NCBI GenBank assembly: GCA_963737575.1
Contig: CAVTTJ010000010.1
Location: forward strand, 1 to 64,000
Length of the DNA stretch: 64,000 bases
From: VRUE01 sp963737575
GTDB lineage: Bacteria; Actinomycetota; Thermoleophilia; Solirubrobacterales; 70-9
Direction: 5' to 3'
Part shown: in pieces, positions 8,038 through 16,459 of the stretch
Layout of the letters: every line of letters begins with the position of its first letter
Numbering within the stretch: the first letter of the stretch is position 1
Translations under genes and position numbers: made by a program
The notes under the pieces: model-generated
The model's database searches: none
Seen by the model: the letters and a program-made list of their open reading frames with translations, nothing else
What the model was told of the DNA's origin: nothing

Positions 8038-8463
8038 GTGGACCTCGGCGGAGACACCAAGGCGGTCCTCCTCTCCGCCGCGGCGATGTTCCTCTGGGCG
8101 CTGTTGCTGGGGGTGATGAAGTACCGCCAGATCCTCGCCTCCGAGGAGGGACACGCGCATCCCTACACCGACATCGCCCATCGGGCGGCCCTCCTCTACA
8201 GCTTCGCCCTGCTGCTGATCGCGACCTTCGTCGAGCTGAGTGCGTGGGGCACGGCGGTGAACCTGCTCGCCGCGGTGGCGATGTCGGTGTTCTTCTACGC
8301 CTCGGTCGCCAGCTACACCGTGCACGGCTGGCGGCAGGACACCGACAACCAGCTCCGCGCGCCGAGCGGCGCGATCCGCACCTACATGGTGTTCCTGATC
8401 GCGGCCGAGATCCTCGGCTGGCTCGTCCTGGTCGCCGGATTCCTCGACGGCCAGGTCTTCTGA
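8038..8463 (+). CDS. four-helix integral membrane protein of unknown function
   Basis: A 141-residue protein with a GTG start 23 bp from the divergent VOC gene. It has four predicted membrane helices (about residues 8-27, 47-67, 72-92 and 112-136) joined by short loops. One loop is histidine-rich (EEGHAHPYTDIAHR) and could face the membrane surface. I do not recognise the family. The 105 bp before the next gene contain no evident feature. Confidence 0.72.
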   Translation: MDLGGDTKAVLLSAAAMFLWALLLGVMKYRQILASEEGHAHPYTDIAHRAALLYSFALLLIATFVELSAWGTAVNLLAAVAMSVFFYASVASYTVHGWRQDTDNQLRAPSGAIRTYMVFLIAAEILGWLVLVAGFLDGQVF

Positions 8464-8568
8464 GCGCCAGGCCTCGGTCCTGAGCCTGTACACGCGGGCG
8501 AGCGGCCGGGCCCGAACTTCGGACCGCTGTACAACGGCCCTCGGCCCGCTCGGAGCGAACATTTCCGT

Positions 8569-9337
8569 ATGGAGAATCCGCTGCGACAGATCGTCGCCTT
8601 CGGCGGAGGCGGCTTCTCGATGGAGTCGGGCAACCCGCTCCTCGACGACTACGTGCTCGGGCTCAGCCTCGCGCAGCGGCCCCGGGTCTGCTTCCTGCCC
8701 ACGGCCAGCGGCGACGCCGACCACTACATCGTCCGCTTCTACCGCGCGTTCCCGGCCGAGCGCTGCGAACCGAGCCACGTCTCGCTTTTCCGCCGCGAGC
8801 AGGGCACGGTGGACCTGCGCGACCACCTCCTCTCCCAGGACCTGATCTATGTCGGCGGCGGCAGCGTCGTCAGCCTGCTCGGCGTCTGGCGCGCCCACGG
8901 CCTCGACGCGATCCTCCGGGAAGCGTGGGAGCGGGGCGTCGTCCTCTGCGGTCTCTCGGCGGGCTCGCTCTGCTGGTTCGCGGAGGCGGTCAGCGGGTTC
9001 CACGGCGCGCCGCGGGCGGTCGAGGGCCTCGGCCTCCTTCCCTACAGCAACTGCGTCCACTACGAGCCCCGCTCCGAGCGGCGGCTCGCCTACCACGGGT
9101 TCCTTCGCGATGGGATGCGCCCGGGCTATGCGGCCGAGGACGGCGCCGCCCTCCACTTCGTCGGGACCGAACTTGGCCCGCGTCGTGGCCTCGCGGCCCG
9201 AGTCGCGCGGGTACCGGCTCGACGCCGACGGCGAGCGGGTGGTCGAGATGAGGATCGCGACGCTCTTTCTCGGCGATCCGGCCGCCGCCGCGGTCGCCCC
9301 GCTGCCCGAGGCGCTGTCGACCGCGGTCGCCGCCTAG
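8569..9337 (+). pseudogene. pepE: peptidase E-like serine dipeptidase (family S51), copy 1, frameshifted near the 3' end
   Basis: Cytoplasmic S51 peptidase related to aspartyl dipeptidase and cyanophycinase. The first ~200 residues are well conserved: PTASGDADHY, DLIYVGGGSVV, the nucleophile elbow GLSAGS in a VLCGLSAGSLCWF context, and NCVHY. After VGTE at about 9170 the frame breaks. The expected ending (LARVVASRPESRGYRLDADG, and on to a TAG at 9335) is in the next frame, consistent with one extra base in GAACTTGG. A paralogue follows 7 bp downstream. Without correction the protein has a scrambled arginine-rich tail running to 9348. Confidence 0.83.
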
Positions 9338-9344
9338 GAGCGCG

Positions 9345-10135
9345 GTGACGACCACGATCCTCACCCTCGGCGGCCACGAGTTCTCCTCGCGCCCTCCCGA
9401 CCGGGCGGTATGCGAGCTGATCCTGCGCCTGGCGACCGAACGCGCCGGCCGCCGGCCACGGATCTGCATCCTGCCGACGGCGAGCGGCGACACCTCGGAG
9501 CAGATCGGCGGCTTCTACGGCGCCTTCGGCGAGCGCCCCTGCGATCCCTCCGACGTCTCCCTCTTCCGGCTCGGCCGGCGCCCGATGGAGCTCCGCGACC
9601 ACCTGCTCGAGCAGGACCTGATCTACGTCGGGGGCGGCAGCCTGCTGAACCTGCTCGCCGTCTGGGAGGCGCACGAGCTGGAGTCGATTCTCAGCGACGC
9701 CTGGGGGCAGGGGGTCGTGCTCGCCGGCCAGAGCGCCGGCGCGATGTGCTGGTTCGAGGCCGGGATCACGACGTCCTCCGGCCGGCCGCGGCCGGGCTCC
9801 GGCCTCGGCCTGCTCGGCGGCAGCCTCTGCGTCCACTACAACAACGAGCCCGAGCGCCGCGCCGCCTACCTCGACGCGGTCGGCGACGGGATGCCCGGCG
9901 GCTACGGCCTCGACGACTACGCGGGGCTGATCTGGGAAGGCGACGCCCGCCCTCGGCGGTCACCGCTAGGCGCGGCGCCCGCGCCTACCGCGTCGTCGCC
10001 TCCGAGGAGGGCGTGGTCGAGTCGCCCCTGCCGGCGCGCTTCCTGCCCGCTCCGGCGCCGGCGGCGCTGCGCGAGGACATCGCCGAGTTCCGCCGCGTCA
10101 AGCGGATGCGGCAGGGCGCCGGCTGGCTCGGATAG
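9345..10135 (+). pseudogene. pepE: peptidase E-like serine dipeptidase (family S51), copy 2, frameshifted near the 3' end
   Basis: Second tandem S51 paralogue, GTG start 7 bp after copy 1. It shares PTASGD, DLIYVGGGSLLNLLAVWEAHELE and the catalytic GQSAGA elbow (VLAGQSAGAMCWF). After GLIWEG at about 9945 the frame is lost. The natural continuation (ARAYRVVASEEGVVESPLPA, ending at the TAG of 10133-10135) is in another frame, consistent with one missing base. Both copies break at nearly the same place in the fold, shortly before the last strand. Substrate specificity cannot be told from sequence. Confidence 0.82.
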
Positions 10136-10208
10136 GGATGATTGACCGAACCCTGGAGGGCGCGCTTCCGTAACCCCGGGAAAGCCGACTTCCACCCCGA
10201 GGAGGGGC

Positions 10209-10796
10209 ATGCTTCCGCACCCGATACACCGCCCCCGCAACCTGATCCTCTTCGCGCTCGCCGTGCTGGCGGCGCTGACCGCCCTGGCGCTGGTCCGCGC
10301 GCCGCAGGGCCACGCGGTCGAATACCCATATCCGTATCCGGAAGAACCGGCCCCGAACCCGACCCCCAACCCCGACCAATCCCTATCCGAACCCGTATCC
10401 GACGCCCACGCCGGAACCGACTCCGCAGCCGCCGACGAGCACCGGAAGCGGCACCGCCCGGGTCGTGAAGGAGGCGCAGAACAAGGAACTCGGGCACAAG
10501 GTCCTCACCAACAACCAGGGCCGGACCCTCTACAGCCTCAGCGTCGAGAAGAACGGCAAATTCATCTGCACGTAAGCGCCTGCCTCTCGGTCTGGAAGCC
10601 GCTGACCGTGAAGGCGGGCGTCAAGCCCGTCGGGCCCGTGCGCCTGGGGACCATCGTCCGCCCCGACGGCAGGACCCAGGTCACCTATCGCGGCCTGCCC
10701 CTCTACCGGTTCACCGGCGACACCAAGCCCGGTGACGCCTCCGGCGAGGGGATCCACGATGTCGGCGTCTGGCACGCCGCGGGTGGCAAACGCTGA
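10209..10796 (+). CDS. secreted PF03640-type repeat protein (COG4315), with two compensating frameshifts
   Basis: An exported protein with a good ribosome site (GAGGAGGGG) before ATG 10209 and a signal/anchor segment at ~residues 10-33, followed by a Tyr/Pro repeat linker. As read, the ORF is continuous for 195 residues, but positions ~10375-10574 make sense only in the +1 frame. There they encode more PNPYP repeats and the conserved block ending TLYSLSVEKNGKFICT. The original frame resumes with SACLSVWKPLTV and the second repeat (YRGLPLYRFTGDTKPGD). So one base is gained near 10375 and one lost near 10573. Function unknown; the family is periplasmic or surface-attached. Confidence 0.78.
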   Translation: MLPHPIHRPRNLILFALAVLAALTALALVRAPQGHAVEYPYPYPEEPAPNPTPNPDQSLSEPVSDAHAGTDSAAADEHRKRHRPGREGGAEQGTRAQGPHQQPGPDPLQPQRREERQIHLHVSACLSVWKPLTVKAGVKPVGPVRLGTIVRPDGRTQVTYRGLPLYRFTGDTKPGDASGEGIHDVGVWHAAGGKR

Positions 10797-10809
10797 GGAG
10801 TACCTGCCC

Positions 10810-11343
10810 CTAGCCTCCGGCGATGGGGGGAGCTGTCGCGTCGGTTCCCCCCTCGCCGGGCGCCTCGCGGGCGATGTAGTCCTCGGCCAGCAGCAGGTTC
10901 TCCTTCGAGCGCTCGACGACGTTGAGCAGGTCCTGCATCAGCGCGACCTCCTCGACCTGCTCCTTGACGAACCACTGCATGAACTGCTCGGCCCGGTAGT
11001 CCTTGACCTCGCGCGCGAGCTCGAACAGCGCGTAGATCTCCTCGCCGACCCGCCGCTCCTGCTCGAGCGCCATCTTCACCGGCGCCGTGCCGTCGGTGTA
11101 CTTCGTCTCCTGCGACTTGATGTCGGGGATGTGGACCTCCTCGTCGACGTCGAGCAGGTACTGGATCATCATCATCGCGTGCTCGCGCTCCTCGAGCGCC
11201 TGCCGGTAGAAGAACTGGGCCAGCCGCGGAAGCGTCTCGCCGTCGTAGTAGACCGCCGCCCCGACATATTGCTGGGAGGCCGCGAACTCGTTCGCGATCT
11301 GCTCGTTCAGGGCGGGGGCGAAGCCTTTCTTTTTTTTGGCCAT
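10810..11343 (-). CDS. ferritin
   Basis: Iron-storage protein of 177 residues. The ferritin four-helix bundle is recognisable from the ferroxidase ligands: E in NEQIANEFAASQQY, the ExxH of EEREHAMMM, and E and Q residues in the third and fourth helices (LEQERRVGEE; EQVEEVALMQDLL). The sequence begins MAKKKK, and a GGAAGGA ribosome site precedes the ATG at 11343. The frame stays open upstream but has no coding sense there. The C-terminal ~15 residues (GEGGTDATAPP) extend past the bundle. It follows the enolase-like gene after 16 bp, so it may be in one operon with it and the decarboxylase. Confidence 0.93.
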   Translation of the reverse strand: MAKKKKGFAPALNEQIANEFAASQQYVGAAVYYDGETLPRLAQFFYRQALEEREHAMMMIQYLLDVDEEVHIPDIKSQETKYTDGTAPVKMALEQERRVGEEIYALFELAREVKDYRAEQFMQWFVKEQVEEVALMQDLLNVVERSKENLLLAEDYIAREAPGEGGTDATAPPIAGG

Positions 11344-11359
11344 CTCGTGTTCCTTCCTC

Positions 11360-12421
11360 TCAGCCGTCCCACCGGAAGCCGGTCGCGGCCAGCTTCGGCT
11401 CGAGCGGGCTCGTCGGCAGCCCGGGTGGCGGCTCGGCTTCGTTGTATGGGCGCGGTGCGGTGTCGTTGGGCGTGTCGGGATGGAAGAGCGAGGCGAGGAC
11501 CTGGATCTGGCCACGGCCGACGCCGAGCTCCCACTGGCCGCCGCCGTAGGCGCCGATGCCGTTCTCGGCGCAGTAGTCGTAGGTGTCGCAGAGGTCGCGC
11601 AGGCCGCCGATCCGCGACGGCTTGATGTTCACCATCCGCGGCGGCCAGGGCCGCGACTCGATGTCGGCGATCGAGTGGATCGGGGCGTCCCAGGTGAGGC
11701 GGTCGCGGACCGGCTCGAGGACCGGACGGGTCTCGTCGTTTACGTCGGGGTCCTCGAGCCAGGCGTCGGGGAAGGCCTCGATCAGCTTCGAGTAGAGGAC
11801 GGGGTCGGTCTCGACGTCGACCGGCGTCCCTTTGTAGAAGCCCTTGAGGTCGAGCGAGTCGACGGCGCCGGTCGCGACCAGCTCGGCGATCAGGTCGTCG
11901 TCCCAGTCGTTGGTGGGGTCGAGCTTGAAGCGGAGCGTCGGGTAGGGGTCGAGCTTGCGCCGCAGGGTCTCGATCGTCGAGGGCTTCCCCTCCCCGGGCG
12001 AGAGCCGCATCGAGCAGACGAAGTTGACGGGCTGCGGCTCGCGGCCGAGGGCCTCGGCGAGCCCGATCTCTCCCTGCCGCAGGGCGAGGTCGAGCGCCGC
12101 CGCCTCAAACGCGTAGCGCCGGTAGAGGCGCGACACGTCGCGTCCCGGCTTCTGCGGGAAGGTCTCGACGGTGCCCATGAACTCGCAGAACTCGCCGAGC
12201 GTCGCGTGCCCGGTGAGGTCGAGGTAGGGGCCGGCGTCGCGGAGGGCGATGTGTTCGAGGGCTTCGTAGACGACGTCCTCGCCGAGGCCCTCCTCGCCGG
12301 CGCCCTTGAGGTGGATCACCGTCGTCAGCCGTTCGAATTCGCCGGCCCGGAAATCGAGCCCCTCGAGCTCGTAGCCGTCGACCTCGAGCGGCAGGTCTGC
12401 GAGAGCGTCGAAGGTCGCCAT
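11360..12421 (-). CDS. enolase-superfamily (mandelate racemase/MLE-like) protein
   Basis: A 353-residue protein with enolase-superfamily architecture: an N-terminal capping region and a barrel with metal-ligand-like motifs in order (LRFKLDPTNDW, AWLEDPDVND, VNIKPSRIGGL). Near the C terminus GAYGGGQWELGVGR occupies the usual gly-rich strand. The reaction cannot be assigned: the superfamily covers racemases, cycloisomerases, dehydratases and dipeptide epimerases. It sits between the basic amino acid decarboxylase (11 bp upstream) and ferritin, in an apparent three-gene minus-strand unit. Confidence 0.8.
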   Translation of the reverse strand: MATFDALADLPLEVDGYELEGLDFRAGEFERLTTVIHLKGAGEEGLGEDVVYEALEHIALRDAGPYLDLTGHATLGEFCEFMGTVETFPQKPGRDVSRLYRRYAFEAAALDLALRQGEIGLAEALGREPQPVNFVCSMRLSPGEGKPSTIETLRRKLDPYPTLRFKLDPTNDWDDDLIAELVATGAVDSLDLKGFYKGTPVDVETDPVLYSKLIEAFPDAWLEDPDVNDETRPVLEPVRDRLTWDAPIHSIADIESRPWPPRMVNIKPSRIGGLRDLCDTYDYCAENGIGAYGGGQWELGVGRGQIQVLASLFHPDTPNDTAPRPYNEAEPPPGLPTSPLEPKLAATGFRWDG

Positions 12422-12432
12422 CGGCGCCTACC

Positions 12433-13904
12433 CTAGCGAGCGACCCGAAGCGTCCTCAGCTCGCGGTCGCTGCTGCCGCGGACGTAGCCGCCGTGGGCGA
12501 CGCTCTCCCTGATGTAGTCGAGGGACTCGCGGGTCAGGCGCTCGCCCGGGAGGACGTTCGGGATCCCGGGCGGGTAGGCGGCGAGCGACTCGGCCGCGAT
12601 CCGGCCTGCGGCATCGTCGAAGGGCACGACCTCCTGCGACCCGAGGAACGCCTCGCGCGGGGTCATCGCCAGCTCCCCCCACGGCGGCGGCGGTGCGAGC
12701 TGGCCGTGCGGCGCCGGCTCCTGGGTCGCGAGGCGGTCGACGACGGCCCTCATCGCCGCGACCAGGCGTTCCCTGGCCGGCGCCGCCGGCTCGGCGAGCC
12801 CGAAGATCGCGACGACGACGTTCTCGGAGTGGAGCTCGAGGTCAATCCCCTCGCTCTCGAACGCGGTCTTCGCCAGGCGGTAGCCGCTGGTGCCGGTGCC
12901 GCGGACGTCGATCGCGACCCGCAGCGGGTCCCAGCCGGCAATGCTGGCGCGCCCGGTCAGCTCCTCGCCGAGAACCGCGAGCCCCGGGATCTGCTCGATT
13001 TCCCCCTTCGCCCGGCCGATCTCGGCGAGGGTCTCGCCGAGGCGCTCGGCGCCGTGGACCGAGGCGAGCCGGCGGGCGGCGTCGAGCGAACCGGAGAGGA
13101 GCGCGCTCGGGCTCGTCGACTCGACCAGGCTGACGCAGCGGTCGACCACCGCCGGCGTCGAGCCGCTCGCCGCCGCCGAGATGGAGCATCGCCGCCTGGG
13201 TGAGGCTGCCGACGATCTTGTGGGTCGAGGAGATGACGAGGTCGGCGCCGCAGCTCAGGGCGTCGGGCGGGAGGTCGGGGTGGAAGTGGAGGTGGGCGCC
13301 CCAGGCCTCGTCGACGACCAGCGGCAGGCCGCGCTCGTGGGCGGCGGTCGCGAGCCCGGCGACGTCGGCGCAGGCGCCGAAGTAGGTCGGCGAGACGGCC
13401 ATCGCCGCGACGGCGTCGGGGTTCGCGTCGAGTGCCGGCGGAGAGCGATTCCGGGGTGAGGCAGTGGGCGATCCCCAGCTCCGGGTCGAGCTCGGGGGCG
13501 ACGAATGCGGGACGCAGGCCGCTCATCACCATCCCGTCGATGACCGAGGAGTGGACGTTGCGCTGGACGACGATGTGCTCTCCCATGTGGGCGAGGGCGA
13601 GGCAGGCCGCGTGGTTGCCCTGCGAGGCGCCGTTGACGAGGAACCATGTCCGCCGCGCCCCCCATGCCTCGGCGGCGAGGATCTGGGACTGCTGGAACGG
13701 CGTCGGTTCGGGGCCGATGTCGACTCCCTCGGTCACCGAGGGGACGTCGTTCCGCAGCCCTGTGTCGCCGACGAGCTCGCGCAGGGCCGGGTCGGCTCCG
13801 GCGCCGCCCTTGTGGCCCGGCACCTGATAGCGCCCCGGGTCGAGTTCCGCGTAGGCGAGCAGAGCGTCGACGTAGGGCGTCGAGTCCTGACCCGGATCGG
13901 CCAT
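12433..13904 (-). pseudogene. Orn/Lys/Arg decarboxylase (PLP, group III), frameshifted twice
   Basis: Decarboxylates a basic amino acid to its polyamine precursor (ornithine, lysine or arginine to putrescine, cadaverine or agmatine); substrate unresolved. The N-terminal part (YQVPGHKGG, NGASQGNHAACL) reads from 13904. The central part with the PLP lysine (LPLVVDEAWGAH; SSTHKIVGSLTQ) is in a second frame from about 13440. The C-terminal domain (VRGTGTSGYRLAK; YPPGIPNVLPGE) is in a third frame from about 13150. Both breaks look like one extra base each. Corrected length (~490 residues) matches the family. It is divergent, by 18 bp, from the FAD oxidoreductase. Confidence 0.86.
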
Positions 13905-13922
13905 TGTTGGAGACTAGTGGCG

Positions 13923-15320
13923 ATGAAGCACACGCCACACGGCTACTGGCTCGAGGAGGCCGGCGAGCCCGAGGCCGCGCCGCCGCTCGCCGGCGACCTG
14001 AGCGCGGACGTCGTCGTCGTCGGTGGCGGCTACAGCGGGATGTGGGCGGCCTGGCACCTGAAGGCGCTCGAGCCCGACGCCCGGGTCGTCCTGCTCGAGG
14101 CCTCGACCTGCGGCCACGGGCCGAGCGGGCGCAACGGCGGCTTCTGCAACGTGATGTGGTTCTCGCTCCAGAACATGCGCGAGCGCTGGGGCGACGCCGC
14201 CGCGGTCGCGGTCGCCGAAGCCTCGCGGGAGGCCGTCGGGGGGGTCGGCGAGTTCTGCGAGAGCCAGGGGGTCGACGCCTGGTACCGCCACGGCGGCTAC
14301 CTGCAGGTCTCGACCGCCCCCGCCCAGGACGGGATCTGGACCGAGACCGTCGATGCCTGCCGCGAGCTCGGGGTCGAGGAAGCGGTGACCGCGCTCGACG
14401 CCGAGGGCGTCGCCGGCCACTGCCGCTCGCCGGCCTTCCGCGGCGGCGCCTTCTACGAGGACTCGGCGACCGTGCAGCCGGCCCGGCTCGCGCTCGGTCT
14501 CCGCGACCGCCTCCGGGCGGTCGGCGTGGAGGTCCACGAGGCCTCGGCGGTGCGCTCGCTGCGGACCGCCCCCGACGGGGTCGAGGCGCGCACCGACGGC
14601 GGCACGGTGAAGGGTGGCTCGGCGGTGATCGCGATCGGCAGCGCGGCGGCCGGCAGGCACGGGCCGCTCCGCGGCCGGCTCACCGTCACCTCGTCCCACA
14701 TCGTCCTCACCGAGCCGGTCCCGGACGTCCTCGAGGAGGTCGGCTGGACCGGCGGCGAGTGCATCACCGACTGCCGGACGATGCTCCACTACTTCCGCAC
14801 GACTCCGGATGGCCGCATCGCATTCGGCCTCGGCGGCGGCCGGATCTCCTTCAACGCCGGCCTCCATGGCCGGGTCGAGGTCGACCCCGAGGTCGTCGCG
14901 ATGGCCGCCGAGCGCCTGCGTGCCTACTTCCCGGGCCTCGAGGGGCGCCAGATCACCCACGCCTGGGGCGGCCCGATCGACGTCTCCCCGACCCACCTGC
15001 CGCTGGTGATGCCGCTCCGCGGCGGCCGCGCCTTCGTCACCGCCGGCTACACGGGAAACGGCGTCGGCCCCGCCAACATGGTCGGCCGGGCGATGGCCTC
15101 CCTCGCGCTCGACCGCCGCGACGAGCACTCGCGGCTTGCGATCGTCGACCCCTCACCCCACCGCGTTCCCCCCGAGCCCTTCCACTGGATCGGCGGCAGC
15201 CTGATCCGCCGCGGGATCATCAGCAAGGAGAACGCCGAGGCGAACGGCCACGCCCCCAACCCCCTCGCCACCGCCATCGCCAAGGTCCCCGAGCTGATCG
15301 GCTTCCACATCGGCAGGTAG
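13923..15320 (+). CDS. FAD-dependent amine/amino acid oxidoreductase (DAO family, PuuB-like)
   Basis: A 465-residue flavoprotein with an N-terminal dinucleotide-binding motif (VVVVGGGYSGMWAAW), the second FAD-contact region (GPSGRNGGFCNVMW) and a C-terminal GYTGNGVGPANM loop. That set matches DAO-family enzymes such as gamma-glutamylputrescine oxidase and glycine/D-amino acid oxidases. Given the neighbouring decarboxylase and polyamine transporter, oxidation of a polyamine or a derivative is the likeliest role, but no glutamylpolyamine ligase gene is visible. ATG 13923 was chosen; a GTG at 13917 is an alternative. It shares an 18-bp gap with the divergent decarboxylase. Confidence 0.86.
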   Translation: MKHTPHGYWLEEAGEPEAAPPLAGDLSADVVVVGGGYSGMWAAWHLKALEPDARVVLLEASTCGHGPSGRNGGFCNVMWFSLQNMRERWGDAAAVAVAEASREAVGGVGEFCESQGVDAWYRHGGYLQVSTAPAQDGIWTETVDACRELGVEEAVTALDAEGVAGHCRSPAFRGGAFYEDSATVQPARLALGLRDRLRAVGVEVHEASAVRSLRTAPDGVEARTDGGTVKGGSAVIAIGSAAAGRHGPLRGRLTVTSSHIVLTEPVPDVLEEVGWTGGECITDCRTMLHYFRTTPDGRIAFGLGGGRISFNAGLHGRVEVDPEVVAMAAERLRAYFPGLEGRQITHAWGGPIDVSPTHLPLVMPLRGGRAFVTAGYTGNGVGPANMVGRAMASLALDRRDEHSRLAIVDPSPHRVPPEPFHWIGGSLIRRGIISKENAEANGHAPNPLATAIAKVPELIGFHIGR

Positions 15321-15428
15321 GGGAGAATTGGCCGCCCCGCGAGTGGCCTTGGGGAGGGCCATGGTCGGTGAACCGGCCCACCGGCGGTTAGGGTGATCGG
15401 AACTTGGGAAACGGCTAAGGAGGATTCG

Positions 15429-15911
15429 ATGCGAAGAAGGTTGATCTTCGGGCTGGGTGTGAGTGTGGCCCTCATCGTCGGAGTCTGTGCGGCTGGTTGC
15501 GGCAGCGGCAGCTCGACCACCACCGAAACAACCGCCGCGATCAGCAAGGCCGAATTCATTGCGAAGGGCAATGCGATCTGCGTCAAAGGCGAAAAGGCGC
15601 AGGAAGCCGAAATCAACGCCTACGTCAAGAAACACAACCTGGAGAACAAGAAACCGACAAAGGCGGAGCAGGCCGAGATGGCGGAAACCGTCTTCGTTCC
15701 GAACATCCAGTCTCAGATCGACGCTGTGACGGCCCTGGGGGCGCCGAGTGGCGAGGAACAGCAGGTGAAATCGGCAATTGAAATTTCCCAGCAGACCCTC
15801 GATAGAGGCAAGGCGAATCCTGCGTTGTTCTTCAGCAACGAAAATATCTTCGCCGCAGCGGGTAAGCAATTGCACGCGCTTGGTCTTGCCGCGTGCGCTT
15901 CGAACAGCTGA
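15429..15911 (+). CDS. putative lipoprotein
   Basis: A 160-residue lipoprotein with a very strong ribosome site (AAGGAGGA, 6 nt before the ATG), which decides the start over an upstream in-frame ATG at 15393. Its signal ends in the lipobox CAAGC, then a Ser/Thr linker. The mature domain is helical and lysine-rich with two cysteines (NAICVKG; LAACASN). Base use is less GC-biased than in its neighbours. I do not recognise the family. It is monocistronic. The ~150 bp to the convergent SRPBCC gene contain no clear feature. Confidence 0.75.
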   Translation: MRRRLIFGLGVSVALIVGVCAAGCGSGSSTTTETTAAISKAEFIAKGNAICVKGEKAQEAEINAYVKKHNLENKKPTKAEQAEMAETVFVPNIQSQIDAVTALGAPSGEEQQVKSAIEISQQTLDRGKANPALFFSNENIFAAAGKQLHALGLAACASNS

Positions 15912-16065
15912 GCCTTCTTGGTGGGAGGCCAGCAGATGTCAGATGACTTGGTCGTTGGGGCTTCAATCGTCTCCACGGATGGCAACCCCGCTAAGCGGCT
16001 GCGGGTGAGGGCTCGCTCGCGAGCTCGGCGCTCCTCTCCAGCACGTGGCCGAATCCGCGGGCGAG

Positions 16066-16455
16066 CTATCGGGCGAAGATCGCGTCGAGGGTGCTGCCGA
16101 TCAGCGGGATCGGGATCTCGAAGGAGGATGTCCATACCGCGTCGGTGCCGGCCTCGGTCGGTGTGAGCCGGATGCTGCCGCCTTCGTGGCGGAAGGGAAG
16201 GCCGCGGACGTCGCGGATCAGGTAGTCGAGGCGGGCCGGCGGCTCGAACGCGGTGACCTCCTCCTCGAAGCGGAACGGCCCCAGCCAGACCCAGCGAACG
16301 GCGCCGAGGCCGTTGGGGGCGGGGTCTCCGGTCTTCACCAACTCGGAGCGGCGGATCCCGTCGAAGCGGTCGTAGCGCGCGTGATCGGCGATGAGGTCGA
16401 ACACCGCCTGCGGCGGCGCCTCGAGCCGCCTCGTGACCCGGATCGATCGCCTCAC
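16066..16455 (-). CDS. SRPBCC-family (polyketide cyclase/dehydrase-like) protein
   Basis: A 129-residue protein of the START/Bet v1-like fold: an N-terminal strand (RSIRVTRRLEAPPQAVFDLI), central antiparallel strands and a long C-terminal helix (IPLIGSTLDAIFAR). Members bind hydrophobic ligands or act as cyclases. The GTG at 16455 lies 4 bp after the stop of the aldehyde dehydrogenase and gives the canonical N terminus. The open frame upstream overlaps that gene and is not meaningful. It is last in the potA-to-mmsA transcription unit; its function there is unknown. Confidence 0.8.
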   Translation of the reverse strand: MRRSIRVTRRLEAPPQAVFDLIADHARYDRFDGIRRSELVKTGDPAPNGLGAVRWVWLGPFRFEEEVTAFEPPARLDYLIRDVRGLPFRHEGGSIRLTPTEAGTDAVWTSSFEIPIPLIGSTLDAIFAR

Positions 16456-16459
16456 CGCC

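Noticed and set aside
7615..10135. Programmed ribosomal frameshifting as explanation for the frame breaks
   Set aside because: No heptameric slippery sequence or conserved stimulatory structure is seen, the sites differ from gene to gene, and the families are not known to use frameshifting.
15321..15428. Short inverted repeats around GGCC in the gap before the lipoprotein gene
   Set aside because: Stems of only 5 bp with no T tract; not enough to call a terminator.
16010..16065. GCTCGCTCGCGAGC-rich sequence between convergent genes as a repeat copy or terminator
   Set aside because: It lacks the ordered conserved words of the repeat, and its palindromes are short ones expected in GC-rich DNA.
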